A stretch of 64,000 nt of DNA from SKHV01 sp963678565 (GTDB lineage Bacteria > Bacteroidota > Bacteroidia > Bacteroidales > Prolixibacteraceae). A program made the position numbers and the translations under genes. Below, one piece after another: positions 15,458 to 24,353 of this stretch. Numbering within the stretch: the first letter of the stretch is position 1; every line of letters starts with the position of its first letter. The stretch lies in assembly GCA_963678565.1 (NCBI GenBank), contig OY782875.1, positions 2,976,001 through 3,040,000 on the forward strand, written 5' to 3'. Under the pieces are notes generated by a model. That model was not told where the DNA came from, made no database searches, and saw only the letters and a list, made by a program, of their open reading frames with translations.

Positions 15458-16426
15458 ATGAGTGATCAAAATAACAGCTCGAAGAAAATCATCAAAGATG
15501 GTAATGAAACCAGAAGAGATTTTCTCAAGAAACTGGGAATTGCAGGAGCTGCTTTTACTGCTGGAGGTGCCGCGATCTATTCTGGTCGTAATTTTGAAAA
15601 AGCAAAAGGTAAAGATGAATATGTAAAAGTTTTAACCGACGATAACCAATTGGTTAAAGTACCTAAAAGTCAGATACAAGATTTAAAACCCGATCTAGAT
15701 ATATTACAAGCACGTGGCCGTGAAGGTATCGAAGGAAAAAGCTGGGTAATGGTTATTGATTTAGCTAAATGCCGTAACGCAAGAAAATGCGTAAGTGCAT
15801 GTCAAAATGCGCATCAGTTAAAACCACATCAATACCATATCAATACCTTGGTGATGCAAGAGGACGATTCTACCGATCCATATTTTATGCCAAAACCTTG
15901 TCAACATTGCGACAATCCACCATGTACTTCGGTTTGTCCGGTAAATGCAACTTTTAAACGTCAAGATGGAATTGTTTTAATTGATAACGAGCGTTGTATT
16001 GGTTGTCGGTTTTGTATGGCAGCTTGTCCATATTCAGCTCGTGTATTTAACTGGGACGATCCTAGAGATCAAGAAGAATATGCTGATCAGCCATATAATA
16101 TCGAGTTAAATGTTCCTCAAAAGAAAGGAACCATTTCGAAATGTGTATTTAGTGCCGATCGAGTGCGCGATGGAAAAATGCCCTACTGTGCATCGAATTG
16201 TCCGAATGGAGTATTCTGGTTTGGAGATAAAAACGAAGATGCCGTAACCAATGGAACTACAAAACAAACAGTTCGTTTTAGCGAATTAATAGAAGAAAAT
16301 GCAGGATTTCGTTTAATGCCAGAGTTAGGTACCGATCCTAGAGTATATTATTTACCAGCTAAAAAACGAGTATTCAAATTTCCTGAAGATCGACCTTCTC
16401 CTGATAGTTACGTAAACGAAGCCTAA
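15458..16426 (+). CDS. Tat-exported iron-sulfur protein (HybA/NrfC/ActB-like)
   Basis: This protein of 322 residues has a twin-arginine signal (RRDFLKK at 19-25) and four ferredoxin-type cysteine motifs. Motifs II (C148, C151, C156, C160) and III (C180, C183, C186, C190) are complete. Motif I reads C105-x2-Ala108-x2-C111-x3-C115 and motif IV C229-x2-Ser232-x11-C244-x3-C248, each missing its second cysteine. It should pass electrons between an NrfD-type membrane subunit (next gene) and a cytochrome c (the gene after), outside the membrane. It resembles the iron-sulfur part of ActB of alternative complex III, without the molybdopterin-like domain. It is part of the cox operon. Confidence 0.88.
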   Translation: MSDQNNSSKKIIKDGNETRRDFLKKLGIAGAAFTAGGAAIYSGRNFEKAKGKDEYVKVLTDDNQLVKVPKSQIQDLKPDLDILQARGREGIEGKSWVMVIDLAKCRNARKCVSACQNAHQLKPHQYHINTLVMQEDDSTDPYFMPKPCQHCDNPPCTSVCPVNATFKRQDGIVLIDNERCIGCRFCMAACPYSARVFNWDDPRDQEEYADQPYNIELNVPQKKGTISKCVFSADRVRDGKMPYCASNCPNGVFWFGDKNEDAVTNGTTKQTVRFSELIEENAGFRLMPELGTDPRVYYLPAKKRVFKFPEDRPSPDSYVNEA

Positions 16427-16437
16427 TTTATGACCAT

Positions 16438-17787
16438 ATGTCGAATTACAGTAAAATATTTTCAAACGATAATCAAAAGCTAAACACCATAGCCGATGAT
16501 TTATTAGGACATGTTAAAATTACCAAAAGCTTTTTGGCATGGACTACTTTTTTAACCATTCTTTTTGGCATAGGATTGTATTATTATGTGATACAACTAA
16601 AAGAAGGTTTAGGAATAACAGGTATGGGAGATTATGTGAGCTGGGGAGCTTACATTTCGCATTTCGTATTTTTTGTTGCAGCTAGTTTAATCGGAATGTT
16701 AATTAGTTCGGTTTTAGGATTAATTGGTTACAAATGGATAAAACCTATTGGACGGATTGCTGAGATAATAGCCGTTGCATTTTCATCGGTAGCAGGTTTA
16801 GTAATTGTTAACGATATGGGGCGTCCCGACAGAGTTGATCATATATTCCTCTTCGGAAGAATACAATCTCCAATTGTTTGGGACATTACGGTAGTAACAA
16901 CCTACATGGTTTTAAGTCTGTTACTTTTTGTACTGCCACTAATTCCCGACATGGCAATTTCGAAAACGCGCCTAAAGAATGCACCAAAATTGTTAGTAAA
17001 AATCTACGATTTACTTTCGTTCAACTGGCGTCATAAAAGCGAACAATACGATATTCTTTTCCGTATTACTCGTATATTATTGATATTACTTATTCCAACT
17101 GCATTTGCAATTCATACAGTGACTTCATGGCTTTTTGCAGCAACACCACGTGCAGGATGGGACAATACAATTTTTGGTCCATATTTCATTACTGGAGCTT
17201 TTGTTACAGGTATGGCAGGACTATCAATGCTTACTTATTTCTTCAGGAAAAACTATAAATTAGAAAAATACTTAACCAACGATTTGTTTGATAAAATGGG
17301 AAAGCTGTTTGTATTGGTTTCTCTGATTTATCTGTATTTCAATATTAACGAATTCTTGGTTCCTGCCTACAAGATGAAATTGCACGAAGGTCATCATATT
17401 CATGCCTTATTTTCGGGCGAATATGCACCCATGTTTTGGTTTTCACAAATTGCAGGTTTAGTGCTACCAATTGTGTTACTATTATTTAAAAAAATGCGAA
17501 AACCACTTTCAATGGCGATAATCTCGTTTTTTGTTTTCATCGCCTCGTGGACCAAGCGTTACATTATTGTGGTACCCACCATGGAAGAGCCTTTTTTACC
17601 AAAAATGTATGTTCCCGAAAAATTTATGCACTACCATATGACTACTCCTGAAATCATGATTACCCTCATGACTTTTGTAATGGCCTTATTGGTAATAACA
17701 GTGCTTTCAAAATTTTTCCCGGTAATTCCAATATGGGAAATGACTGAGGAAGCAGAGCATAAAGAACCAAAGACACTAAACGAATAA
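16438..17787 (+). CDS. nrfD: NrfD/PsrC-family quinol-interacting membrane subunit
   Basis: This 449-residue polytopic membrane protein has about ten hydrophobic helices and the NrfD/PsrC fold, similar to ActC/ActF of alternative complex III. Such subunits hold the quinol site and have no cofactors of their own. It lies 11 bp after the Tat-exported iron-sulfur protein and 10 bp before a membrane-anchored cytochrome c. The set suggests quinol oxidation with electrons passing through the iron-sulfur protein to cytochrome c and then to the caa3 oxidase encoded downstream. The family call is strong; the direction of electron flow is inferred from context. Confidence 0.88.
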   Translation: MSNYSKIFSNDNQKLNTIADDLLGHVKITKSFLAWTTFLTILFGIGLYYYVIQLKEGLGITGMGDYVSWGAYISHFVFFVAASLIGMLISSVLGLIGYKWIKPIGRIAEIIAVAFSSVAGLVIVNDMGRPDRVDHIFLFGRIQSPIVWDITVVTTYMVLSLLLFVLPLIPDMAISKTRLKNAPKLLVKIYDLLSFNWRHKSEQYDILFRITRILLILLIPTAFAIHTVTSWLFAATPRAGWDNTIFGPYFITGAFVTGMAGLSMLTYFFRKNYKLEKYLTNDLFDKMGKLFVLVSLIYLYFNINEFLVPAYKMKLHEGHHIHALFSGEYAPMFWFSQIAGLVLPIVLLLFKKMRKPLSMAIISFFVFIASWTKRYIIVVPTMEEPFLPKMYVPEKFMHYHMTTPEIMITLMTFVMALLVITVLSKFFPVIPIWEMTEEAEHKEPKTLNE

Positions 17788-17797
17788 AACATTTACA

Positions 17798-18700
17798 ATG
17801 AAGATAGTTCTATTCATATTAATAATTTTAGGATTTAGCCTCCATTCAGTTGCTCAAAATCCTGATTGGAAAGTACCTGAAGACAAAGAGAAACAACTGA
17901 GCCCGTTTAAGTTTGAAGAAGTAAACATTGAAGAAGGGAAAAAAATATTTGAAGCTAATTGTACCTCTTGTCATGGAACACCAGGACAAGGCAATTTTAT
18001 AGCTTTAGATCCACCTCCGGGCGATCCTGCAACTGCAAAATTTCAGGATAACTCAGATGGAGCATTACACTACAAAGTCACCAATGGACGTGGAGCAATG
18101 CCTTCTTTTAAAAATATCCTTTCTTCAACAGAAATCTGGAATGTAATTGCCTACATTCGATCGTTTAACCCCGATTATGCACAAGAAGTTGCTAAAAAAG
18201 TGGTTGAAGGAACGTTCGGTGCGAAAGATCTAAAAATACTTCTGGCTTTTATTAATGAAAACTCTACAATAGAAGCTAGTGTGACAGGCTACAAAGACGG
18301 ACAAAAAATTCCATTAGAAAATGCTGAGGTCAACCTTTTTGCCAAACGCTATTTTGGAAATTTTTTAGTTGACGAAGCAAAAAGAACCGATGAAAATGGC
18401 GTTGCCACTTTTCAAGCTCCAGCTGACCTTCCGGGAGATACTGCTGGTTTGATCAATTTCTATGCAAAACTACCTAACGAAGATTTATACGGAACCGTTG
18501 AAACCGATACTGTTATTCAAGCAGGGGTACCAATTCAACCAGTAAGTCTAAGAGCAAAACGTGCGATGTGGAATACAGTTGACATGGCACCACTTTGGAT
18601 TTTAATAACTTATACAACCATTGTTATTGCAGTATGGAGTATTATATTTTATATCCTATTTCAACTCCGAAAAATATTCATTATTGGAAAAGATGACTAA
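17798..18700 (+). CDS. Membrane-anchored monoheme cytochrome c with an Ig-like domain
   Basis: This 300-residue protein has a signal peptide ending near Gln20, a class I cytochrome c domain (CTSCH, Cys55-His59, distal Met101 in GAMPSF), then an Ig/carboxypeptidase-regulatory-like beta domain (about residues 155-250) and a C-terminal membrane helix (about 265-292). It would accept electrons from the iron-sulfur/NrfD pair and deliver them to the caa3 oxidase. The heme domain followed by a beta domain and a C-terminal anchor is unusual; most oxidase-linked cytochromes carry an N-terminal anchor. It is encoded in the same operon, 19 bp ahead of the DoxX-like gene. Confidence 0.85.
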   Translation: MKIVLFILIILGFSLHSVAQNPDWKVPEDKEKQLSPFKFEEVNIEEGKKIFEANCTSCHGTPGQGNFIALDPPPGDPATAKFQDNSDGALHYKVTNGRGAMPSFKNILSSTEIWNVIAYIRSFNPDYAQEVAKKVVEGTFGAKDLKILLAFINENSTIEASVTGYKDGQKIPLENAEVNLFAKRYFGNFLVDEAKRTDENGVATFQAPADLPGDTAGLINFYAKLPNEDLYGTVETDTVIQAGVPIQPVSLRAKRAMWNTVDMAPLWILITYTTIVIAVWSIIFYILFQLRKIFIIGKDD

Positions 18701-18719
18701 CTTTTAAAACTATAATATT

Positions 18720-19109
18720 ATGAAAAACCTATCATTTTTAGGAAGGTTGCTTTTTGGTATACCTTTTGGATTTATTGGATTAGGTCACTTTATCCAATAC
18801 GAATTCTTTTCAATGGAATTTACTAGCCACGTTAACATTGGTCCTTATATGATGATGTTAACCGGTGCTCTGCTCATATTGGCAAGCATTAGCATTGTCA
18901 TTAATAAATACGTTCAGTTATCAACATTTGCACTCGCAATATTAATTGTAATCATTATTGCAACAGTTCATATTCCCAATTATTTCAATGGCGACGAAAT
19001 GCAAAAAGCATTTGCAATGTTCGGTTTGCTTAAAGATATTTCATTATTGGGTGGCGCAATTATAGCCAATGAATTATGCAACCTAAAAATGGAAAAAGAA
19101 GCTAAATGA
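18720..19109 (+). CDS. DoxX-like membrane protein
   Basis: This 129-residue membrane protein has four hydrophobic helices and an early RLLFGIPFGFIGLGHF segment typical of the DoxX/DoxD superfamily. In other bacteria these proteins go with quinone-linked redox enzymes, but their biochemical role is often unclear. Its stop overlaps the start of the SCO gene (ATGA, 4 bp), which couples the two. Given its place between the cytochrome c and SCO genes it may help assemble or connect the respiratory chain; that is inference. Confidence 0.75.
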   Translation: MKNLSFLGRLLFGIPFGFIGLGHFIQYEFFSMEFTSHVNIGPYMMMLTGALLILASISIVINKYVQLSTFALAILIVIIIATVHIPNYFNGDEMQKAFAMFGLLKDISLLGGAIIANELCNLKMEKEAK

Positions 19110-19882
19110 AAAACATAAAATTTATAGTATTATTAATTGCAGCTGCCATATATTTTCCAATATCAACAGCTGCACAAGTTCCTGGAGATGAAGTAGAAGT
19201 TGGAGTAGTTGAACACTTAGGAGAAACAATTCCAATGGATTTAACTTTCATGAACGAAAATGGTGACACCGTTAAACTGGCAGACATCATTGAAAAACCA
19301 ACAATTTTCAACTTTGTTTATTTCGATTGCCCTGGTTTATGTAGCCCATTGCTCGATGGTGTTTCTGATGCCGTTAGCAAAGTCGACATGGAACTGGGAA
19401 ATGACTATCAAGTGGTTACCATCAGTTTTAACACCAAAGACACACCAGAAAAAGCCAAACAAAAGAAAAACAACTTTGTACAAAAAATTAGTCAGGAAAA
19501 TAGGGATGCATGGATGTACCTAACTGGCACACAGGAAAATATCAATACAATCACCAATGCATTAGGATTTAAATACAAGCCAGCAGGTTTAGATTTCAGT
19601 CATCCTTCAGTAATTATTGTAGTAAGCCCCGAAGGCGTAATTACACGTTACTTGTATGGATTAACCTTCCTACCATTCGATGTAAAAATGTCGATAATTG
19701 AAGCCCAAAAAGGTATTCAGGGAGCAAGTGTCAATAAGATATTGGAAGTTTGTTTTGCATACGATCCCGTAAGCAGAAGCTACACCTTAAAAACAACCAC
19801 ATTTATTGGAAGTGTGAGTTTAGGTTTATTGGCAATGCTGTTGACATTCTTATTAATTAAAGGAAGAAAAAAAACGAAATAA
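19106..19882 (+). CDS. SCO1/SenC-family copper chaperone for the oxidase
   Basis: This 258-residue protein has an N-terminal signal, a thioredoxin-like SCO domain with the copper-binding CPGLC (Cys75, Cys79) and His166 (DFSHPS), and an extra C-terminal membrane helix (about 233-253). SCO proteins load copper into the CuA site of subunit II or keep its thiols reduced. It sits directly upstream of subunit I in the cox operon, as is common. The gap to the coxA gene is 12 bp. Confidence 0.9.
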   Translation: MKNIKFIVLLIAAAIYFPISTAAQVPGDEVEVGVVEHLGETIPMDLTFMNENGDTVKLADIIEKPTIFNFVYFDCPGLCSPLLDGVSDAVSKVDMELGNDYQVVTISFNTKDTPEKAKQKKNNFVQKISQENRDAWMYLTGTQENINTITNALGFKYKPAGLDFSHPSVIIVVSPEGVITRYLYGLTFLPFDVKMSIIEAQKGIQGASVNKILEVCFAYDPVSRSYTLKTTTFIGSVSLGLLAMLLTFLLIKGRKKTK

Positions 19883-19894
19883 AGGATAAATAAA

Positions 19895-21517
19895 ATGGCA
19901 AACTCAGCGACAAAGCAGCAAGAAAGCTACTTAGAATACGAAGGTAAGCACAAAGGAATTTGGGGTTGGTTACTTTCTACCGACCACAAACGAATAGGTT
20001 TACTGTATTTGTATTCTATCACAGCATTTTTCTTCGTTGCAGCCGTATTAGGTTTTCTAATGCGTTTAGAAAAAATTGCACCAGGACCAACAATTATGGG
20101 ACCTGAGACTTACAATGGTATTTTAACATTACACGGAATTATCATGATTTTTATTGTGGTAATTCCCGGATTAACCGCCGTATTTGGTAATTTCTTTTTA
20201 CCACTCATGATTGGCGCTAAAGATGTAATGTTCCCGAAGTTAAATCTATTTTCATGGTACCTATTTTTAATTGGTGCTGCGTTAGGCTTACTTTCTCAAT
20301 TTGTAGGTGGAGGTTCTCCCGATACTGGATGGACATTTTATGTCCCCTATAGTACCGAATCGGGCTCCAATGTAATTATGGCGCTTACAGCCGCATTTGT
20401 ACTTGGATTTTCATCCATATTAACTGGATTAAACTTTATTGTAACAATCCACCGAATGCGTGCTCCCGGAATGGGCTTTTTCAAAATGCCGCTGTTTCCT
20501 TGGTCATTATATGCTACAGCATGGATACAAGTTTTAGCAACGCCAATTGTAGGAATCACCTTATTGATGGTAATTGCCGAACGTGTATTACAAATAGGAT
20601 TTTTTGATCCTGCTTTAGGTGGCGACCCTGTATTATTCCAGCATTTATTCTGGATTTATTCTCATCCTGCGGTTTATATTATGATTTTGCCTGCAATGGG
20701 AGTGGTAACCGAAATATTCCCGACATTTAGTCAAAAACCAGTATTTGGTTATGGTGCAATTGCCATTTCGAGTATTGCTATTGCTGTAGTTGGATATTTT
20801 GTTTGGGGACACCACATGTTCACTTCTGGAATTAGTTACTGGTCCAGATGGTTTTTCTCCTTCTTAACATTTATAGTTGCAATACCGAGTGCCATCAAAG
20901 TTTTCAACTGGATTTCGACACTTTATGGCGGTTCAATTAATATTCAACCACCACTTTTATATGCAATTTCATTTATCTTTTTGTTTATGATAGGTGGTTT
21001 TACAGGTTTAACTTTAGGTTCGTTGGCAACCGATGTACATGTGCATGATACAAGTTTTGTGGTTGCACACTTTCACTATATAATATTTGGAGGGATGGGC
21101 TTTGCATTTTTTGCGGCTATTCATTATTGGTTCCCTAAAATATATGGAAGGATGTACAACATTAAGAGAGCGAATGTTGCTTGGGTAATTTTATTTGTTG
21201 GATTCAATATCCTTTATTTCCCATTATTCATTATTGGACTTCAGGGAATGCCTCGTCGCTATTACGATTACCTTCCTCAATTTGAGTTAGGCCATCAAAT
21301 TTCAACCGTGGGAGCATTTATTCTGTTTACTGGTTTAATTATGATGTTGGTAAACTTGATTAAGGGAAGAAAAGGACCAATTGCCGAAGCTAATCCGTGG
21401 CATGGTGTTACTTTAGAATGGCAAATTCAATCGCCACCACCATTAGAAAATTTTGATGAAATTCCGGTAATTAAGCATCCACCATATTTATTTAAAAAGG
21501 AAAACAGTAACGATTAA
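19895..21517 (+). CDS. ctaD: Cytochrome c oxidase subunit I (A2-type heme-copper oxidase)
   Basis: This 540-residue catalytic subunit of the terminal oxidase has twelve or more membrane helices, with the low-spin heme His early (TLHGIIMIF), the CuB site WIYSHPAVYIM with the His-Tyr crosslink pair, the GHHMF pair, and HDTSFVVAHFHY near the C-terminus binding high-spin and low-spin hemes. The YSHPAVY block lacks the Glu of the D-channel and has Tyr-Ser in place, marking the A2 subfamily of caa3 oxidases. It reduces oxygen to water with proton pumping. The following genes encode subunits III, IV and II. Confidence 0.96.
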   Translation: MANSATKQQESYLEYEGKHKGIWGWLLSTDHKRIGLLYLYSITAFFFVAAVLGFLMRLEKIAPGPTIMGPETYNGILTLHGIIMIFIVVIPGLTAVFGNFFLPLMIGAKDVMFPKLNLFSWYLFLIGAALGLLSQFVGGGSPDTGWTFYVPYSTESGSNVIMALTAAFVLGFSSILTGLNFIVTIHRMRAPGMGFFKMPLFPWSLYATAWIQVLATPIVGITLLMVIAERVLQIGFFDPALGGDPVLFQHLFWIYSHPAVYIMILPAMGVVTEIFPTFSQKPVFGYGAIAISSIAIAVVGYFVWGHHMFTSGISYWSRWFFSFLTFIVAIPSAIKVFNWISTLYGGSINIQPPLLYAISFIFLFMIGGFTGLTLGSLATDVHVHDTSFVVAHFHYIIFGGMGFAFFAAIHYWFPKIYGRMYNIKRANVAWVILFVGFNILYFPLFIIGLQGMPRRYYDYLPQFELGHQISTVGAFILFTGLIMMLVNLIKGRKGPIAEANPWHGVTLEWQIQSPPPLENFDEIPVIKHPPYLFKKENSND

Positions 21518-21526
21518 TCAGCGCTT

Positions 21527-22141
21527 ATGTCACAGACAGAACATACAGAACACGTTATTGATAGTGAATCGGGCAAAATGGGAATGTGGTTATTCCTATT
21601 TACAGAGCTGTTCTTATTTGGAGGTTTATTTATAGTTTATGCAGTTCAGAGAAGCGTATTTACTAGTGATTTTCATCATGCTGCCATCGAATTAGACACT
21701 TTTATAGGAACACTGAATACAGTTGTATTACTTATTAGTAGTATGACCGTTGCAATGTCGATCACAGCAGTACAAAAAGGCAATAACAAACTGGCAGTAC
21801 GATTATTATTGGTAACCATTGTAATGGCCGCCATTTTTATGATCAATAAATATTTTGAATGGAGTCATAAATTTCATTTGCATTTATGGCCTGGCTCCGA
21901 TGTTATGAAAAATCTACCTAATGGTGAAATTCAGTTTTTCGGTTTGTATTACATGATGACCGGACTACATGCATTACACGTTATAATTGGTGTGATTTTA
22001 TTAACCATCACACTTTTAAAAGTACGAAAAGGCACCATTAACACCGAAAACTATTTGCTGCTTGAGAATAGTGGTTTGTACTGGCACTTAGTCGATTTAA
22101 TTTGGATTTTCCTTTTCCCATTACTTTATTTAATTACCTAA
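21527..22141 (+). CDS. ctaE: Cytochrome c oxidase subunit III
   Basis: This 204-residue integral membrane protein has five hydrophobic helices, starting with GMWLFLFTELFLFGGLF and ending with GLYWHLVDLIWIFLFPLLY. The HALHVIIGV and WHLVDLIWIFLF segments are the subunit III signature. It stabilises the catalytic subunit and proton uptake. The five-helix form lacking the first two helices of the seven-helix type is typical of bacterial caa3 enzymes. It is 9 bp after subunit I. Confidence 0.93.
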   Translation: MSQTEHTEHVIDSESGKMGMWLFLFTELFLFGGLFIVYAVQRSVFTSDFHHAAIELDTFIGTLNTVVLLISSMTVAMSITAVQKGNNKLAVRLLLVTIVMAAIFMINKYFEWSHKFHLHLWPGSDVMKNLPNGEIQFFGLYYMMTGLHALHVIIGVILLTITLLKVRKGTINTENYLLLENSGLYWHLVDLIWIFLFPLLYLIT

Positions 22142-22150
22142 GCTGATATT

Positions 22151-22450
22151 ATGAGCAATTCAAATAACAACAAAGAGCACGTACATATTACAAGCTACAA
22201 GCAAAATGCAATCATATTAGTGGTTTTACTCGTTTTAACTTACATAACGGTATTTGTAGCCAACATTAATTTTGGTAAATTGTCTTTAGCAGTTGCTATG
22301 ATTGTGGCTTCAGTTAAAGCAACTACGGTATCCTTGTATTTCATGCATTTAAAATACGAGAAACCATTTATTAGAAATATGGTACTTGGAGTGTTTGCAC
22401 TGTTTGCAATCGTACTTATTATAACATTCTTTGATTATTCTTTTAGATAG
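22151..22450 (+). CDS. Cytochrome c oxidase subunit IV (prokaryotic CtaF/CyoD-like)
   Basis: This small membrane protein of 99 residues has three hydrophobic helices and the SLYFMHLKYEKP segment seen in prokaryotic subunit IV proteins. It is thought to aid assembly or stability of the CuB site. The position between subunits III and II fits. Confidence 0.88.
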   Translation: MSNSNNNKEHVHITSYKQNAIILVVLLVLTYITVFVANINFGKLSLAVAMIVASVKATTVSLYFMHLKYEKPFIRNMVLGVFALFAIVLIITFFDYSFR

Positions 22451-22465
22451 AAAAAAATATAATAT

Positions 22466-23398
22466 ATGTTTTCAGGAGCTTCAAATTTAGCAGATGGTGT
22501 TGATAAGGCTTTTGCCGTAATCTTCGGAATTTCAATATTCTTATTAATTCTAATTACTGCTGTCATGGTTTGGTCGTTGTTTAGATTTAATAAGAAACGG
22601 CACAAAGAAGCCATGCAATTTTCGGGAAGTGTAAAGCTAGAAATTACTTGGATCGTAATTCCGTTTATTATTGTATTGATTATGTTTTACTACGGCTGGC
22701 AAGGGTTTAAACCAATGCGAAATGTCCCCAAGGATGCTATGGAAATTAATGCAATAGGTCGAATGTGGGAATTTGAGTTTAATTATGGCAACGGAAAAAT
22801 TTCAAAAGACACATTAGTACTACCACTCAATAAAGCAATTAAATTAAACTTGATTTCAGAGGATGTTAACCATTCTTTGTTTATTCCTGCCTTCCGATTG
22901 AAAGAAGACATGGTTCCGGGTTACGATAACTACATGTGGTTTATTCCAACCAAAGAAGGTACGTTTGATATTCTTTGTGCCGAATATTGTGGATTATTAC
23001 ACTCTGGTATGCTAGGGAAAGCAGTTGTAAAAGCGGAACCCGATTATGACAATTGGTTAGCGAACTTAACAATTACCGATCGGAACGCAGAACCAGAAGG
23101 ATTAACAATTTTAAAAGATAACAGCTGTTTAAGTTGTCACTCATTAGATGGTTCTAAATTAATTGGCCCAAGTTTCAAAGGCTTATATGGTTCAGAAAGA
23201 ACTGTAGTTACTGAAAATGGTGAAACAACTACTATAACTGCAATGGAAGAGTATGTGAAATCTTCAATTTACGAACCAAACAAAGAAGTTGTAAAAGGCT
23301 TTAATAAAGGTTTAATGCAATCGTATATCGACGTAGTTTCGGAAGAAGAAGTGGATAAAATTTCAGAATATTTAAAAACTATTGGAGTAGATGAGTAA
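22466..23398 (+). CDS. ctaC: Cytochrome c oxidase subunit II fused to cytochrome c (caa3 type)
   Basis: This 310-residue subunit has two N-terminal membrane helices, a cupredoxin domain with the CuA ligands (CAEYCGLLHSGM), and a fused C-terminal cytochrome c domain (SCLSCH near residue 220, Met in the LMQSY area). It receives electrons at the fused heme and passes them through CuA to subunit I. There is no clear signal peptide beyond the first helix, and no lipobox is seen. The gene is last among the oxidase subunits, an order of I-III-IV-II that differs from the usual II-I-III. Its stop overlaps the start of ctaB by 8 bp. Confidence 0.94.
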   Translation: MFSGASNLADGVDKAFAVIFGISIFLLILITAVMVWSLFRFNKKRHKEAMQFSGSVKLEITWIVIPFIIVLIMFYYGWQGFKPMRNVPKDAMEINAIGRMWEFEFNYGNGKISKDTLVLPLNKAIKLNLISEDVNHSLFIPAFRLKEDMVPGYDNYMWFIPTKEGTFDILCAEYCGLLHSGMLGKAVVKAEPDYDNWLANLTITDRNAEPEGLTILKDNSCLSCHSLDGSKLIGPSFKGLYGSERTVVTENGETTTITAMEEYVKSSIYEPNKEVVKGFNKGLMQSYIDVVSEEEVDKISEYLKTIGVDE

Positions 23399-24266
23399 AA
23401 CCTCGCAATCATATTTTGGTTTGATATTAATATTGATGAAGCACCGACTATCGATGACTGTTGCATTTTCATCGGTTGTTGGTTGGTTTTTGTTTACCAA
23501 TGAAATCTCGATTGAAATTCTTGTACTATTTTTGGGTACGTTTTTCTTATCAGGTGGAGCTTCTGCTTTGAACCAATATCAGGAGCGGAAGCTAGATTTC
23601 AATATGGGAAGAACACAGAAAAGACCAATTCCTGCAGGATTGATTTCACCTAATGATGCATTTCTAATTTCTTTAATTTTAATTTTAAGCGGATTTACCT
23701 TACTTACCTTTTTCACAAATTTACCGACTGCATTTTTGGGATTATTGAATGTGGTATTCTATAATTTTCTGTATACCCCCTTAAAAACAAAAACTCAGTT
23801 TGCTGTGCTTCCGGGCGCGGTTGTTGGAGCAATTCCACCGATGATGGGTTGGGCTGCTGCTGGCGGTATATTAACAGAGCAACCGATCATATTCTTTGCC
23901 ACATTTATGTTTTTATGGCAAATGCCACATTTCTGGTTATTAGCAATCAAATACCGCGAGGATTATGAAAGAGCAGGCTTTTTAATGCTAACAAAGAAGG
24001 TGAGCGAGTTAAAGGTTAAACAGTTGGTCTATTTCTGGGGATTTATTACAAGTTTATTTCTAATGGGCTTTCCAATCTTTTTTGAAGGTGCATCCATCTT
24101 AACCACCGCTTTAATCATTTTACTCAACTTTGGATTTATCATCGGCTTTTATAAAATCTTATTCAAACCCGAACCTGAAAACAAAAGCATTTTAAAGGCA
24201 TTTTTCTTTATAAATTACTATGCCTTATCAGTAATGATAGTACTAATCGGAAATAGTTTTCTCTAA
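23391..24266 (+). CDS. ctaB: Protoheme IX farnesyltransferase (heme O synthase)
   Basis: This 291-residue UbiA-family membrane enzyme attaches a farnesyl group to heme b to make heme O, the precursor of heme A for the oxidase. The first aspartate-rich motif is NQYQERKLDFNMGRT followed by KRPIPAG, and the YNFLYTPLKTKT and GAIPPMMGW segments are conserved. Nine hydrophobic helices are expected. It overlaps the subunit II gene and ends the operon at a bidirectional terminator. No heme A synthase (ctaA) gene is seen in the window. Confidence 0.93.
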   Translation: MSKTSQSYFGLILILMKHRLSMTVAFSSVVGWFLFTNEISIEILVLFLGTFFLSGGASALNQYQERKLDFNMGRTQKRPIPAGLISPNDAFLISLILILSGFTLLTFFTNLPTAFLGLLNVVFYNFLYTPLKTKTQFAVLPGAVVGAIPPMMGWAAAGGILTEQPIIFFATFMFLWQMPHFWLLAIKYREDYERAGFLMLTKKVSELKVKQLVYFWGFITSLFLMGFPIFFEGASILTTALIILLNFGFIIGFYKILFKPEPENKSILKAFFFINYYALSVMIVLIGNSFL

Positions 24267-24292
24267 CAGAAATATTAAAAACTTATAAAATA

Positions 24293-24327
24293 AAAAGCTG
24301 AATCTAAATATTAGATCCAGCTTTTTT
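24293..24327. terminator. Bidirectional terminator closing the cox operon
   Basis: A long inverted repeat (AAAAGCTG-ATCTAA/TTAGAT-CAGCTTTT, one mismatch) has A-tract and T-tract flanks and lies between the ctaB gene and the convergent small Tat-signal gene. Confidence 0.85.
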
Positions 24328-24353
24328 ACGAATTATTATAAACTGATTGATTA

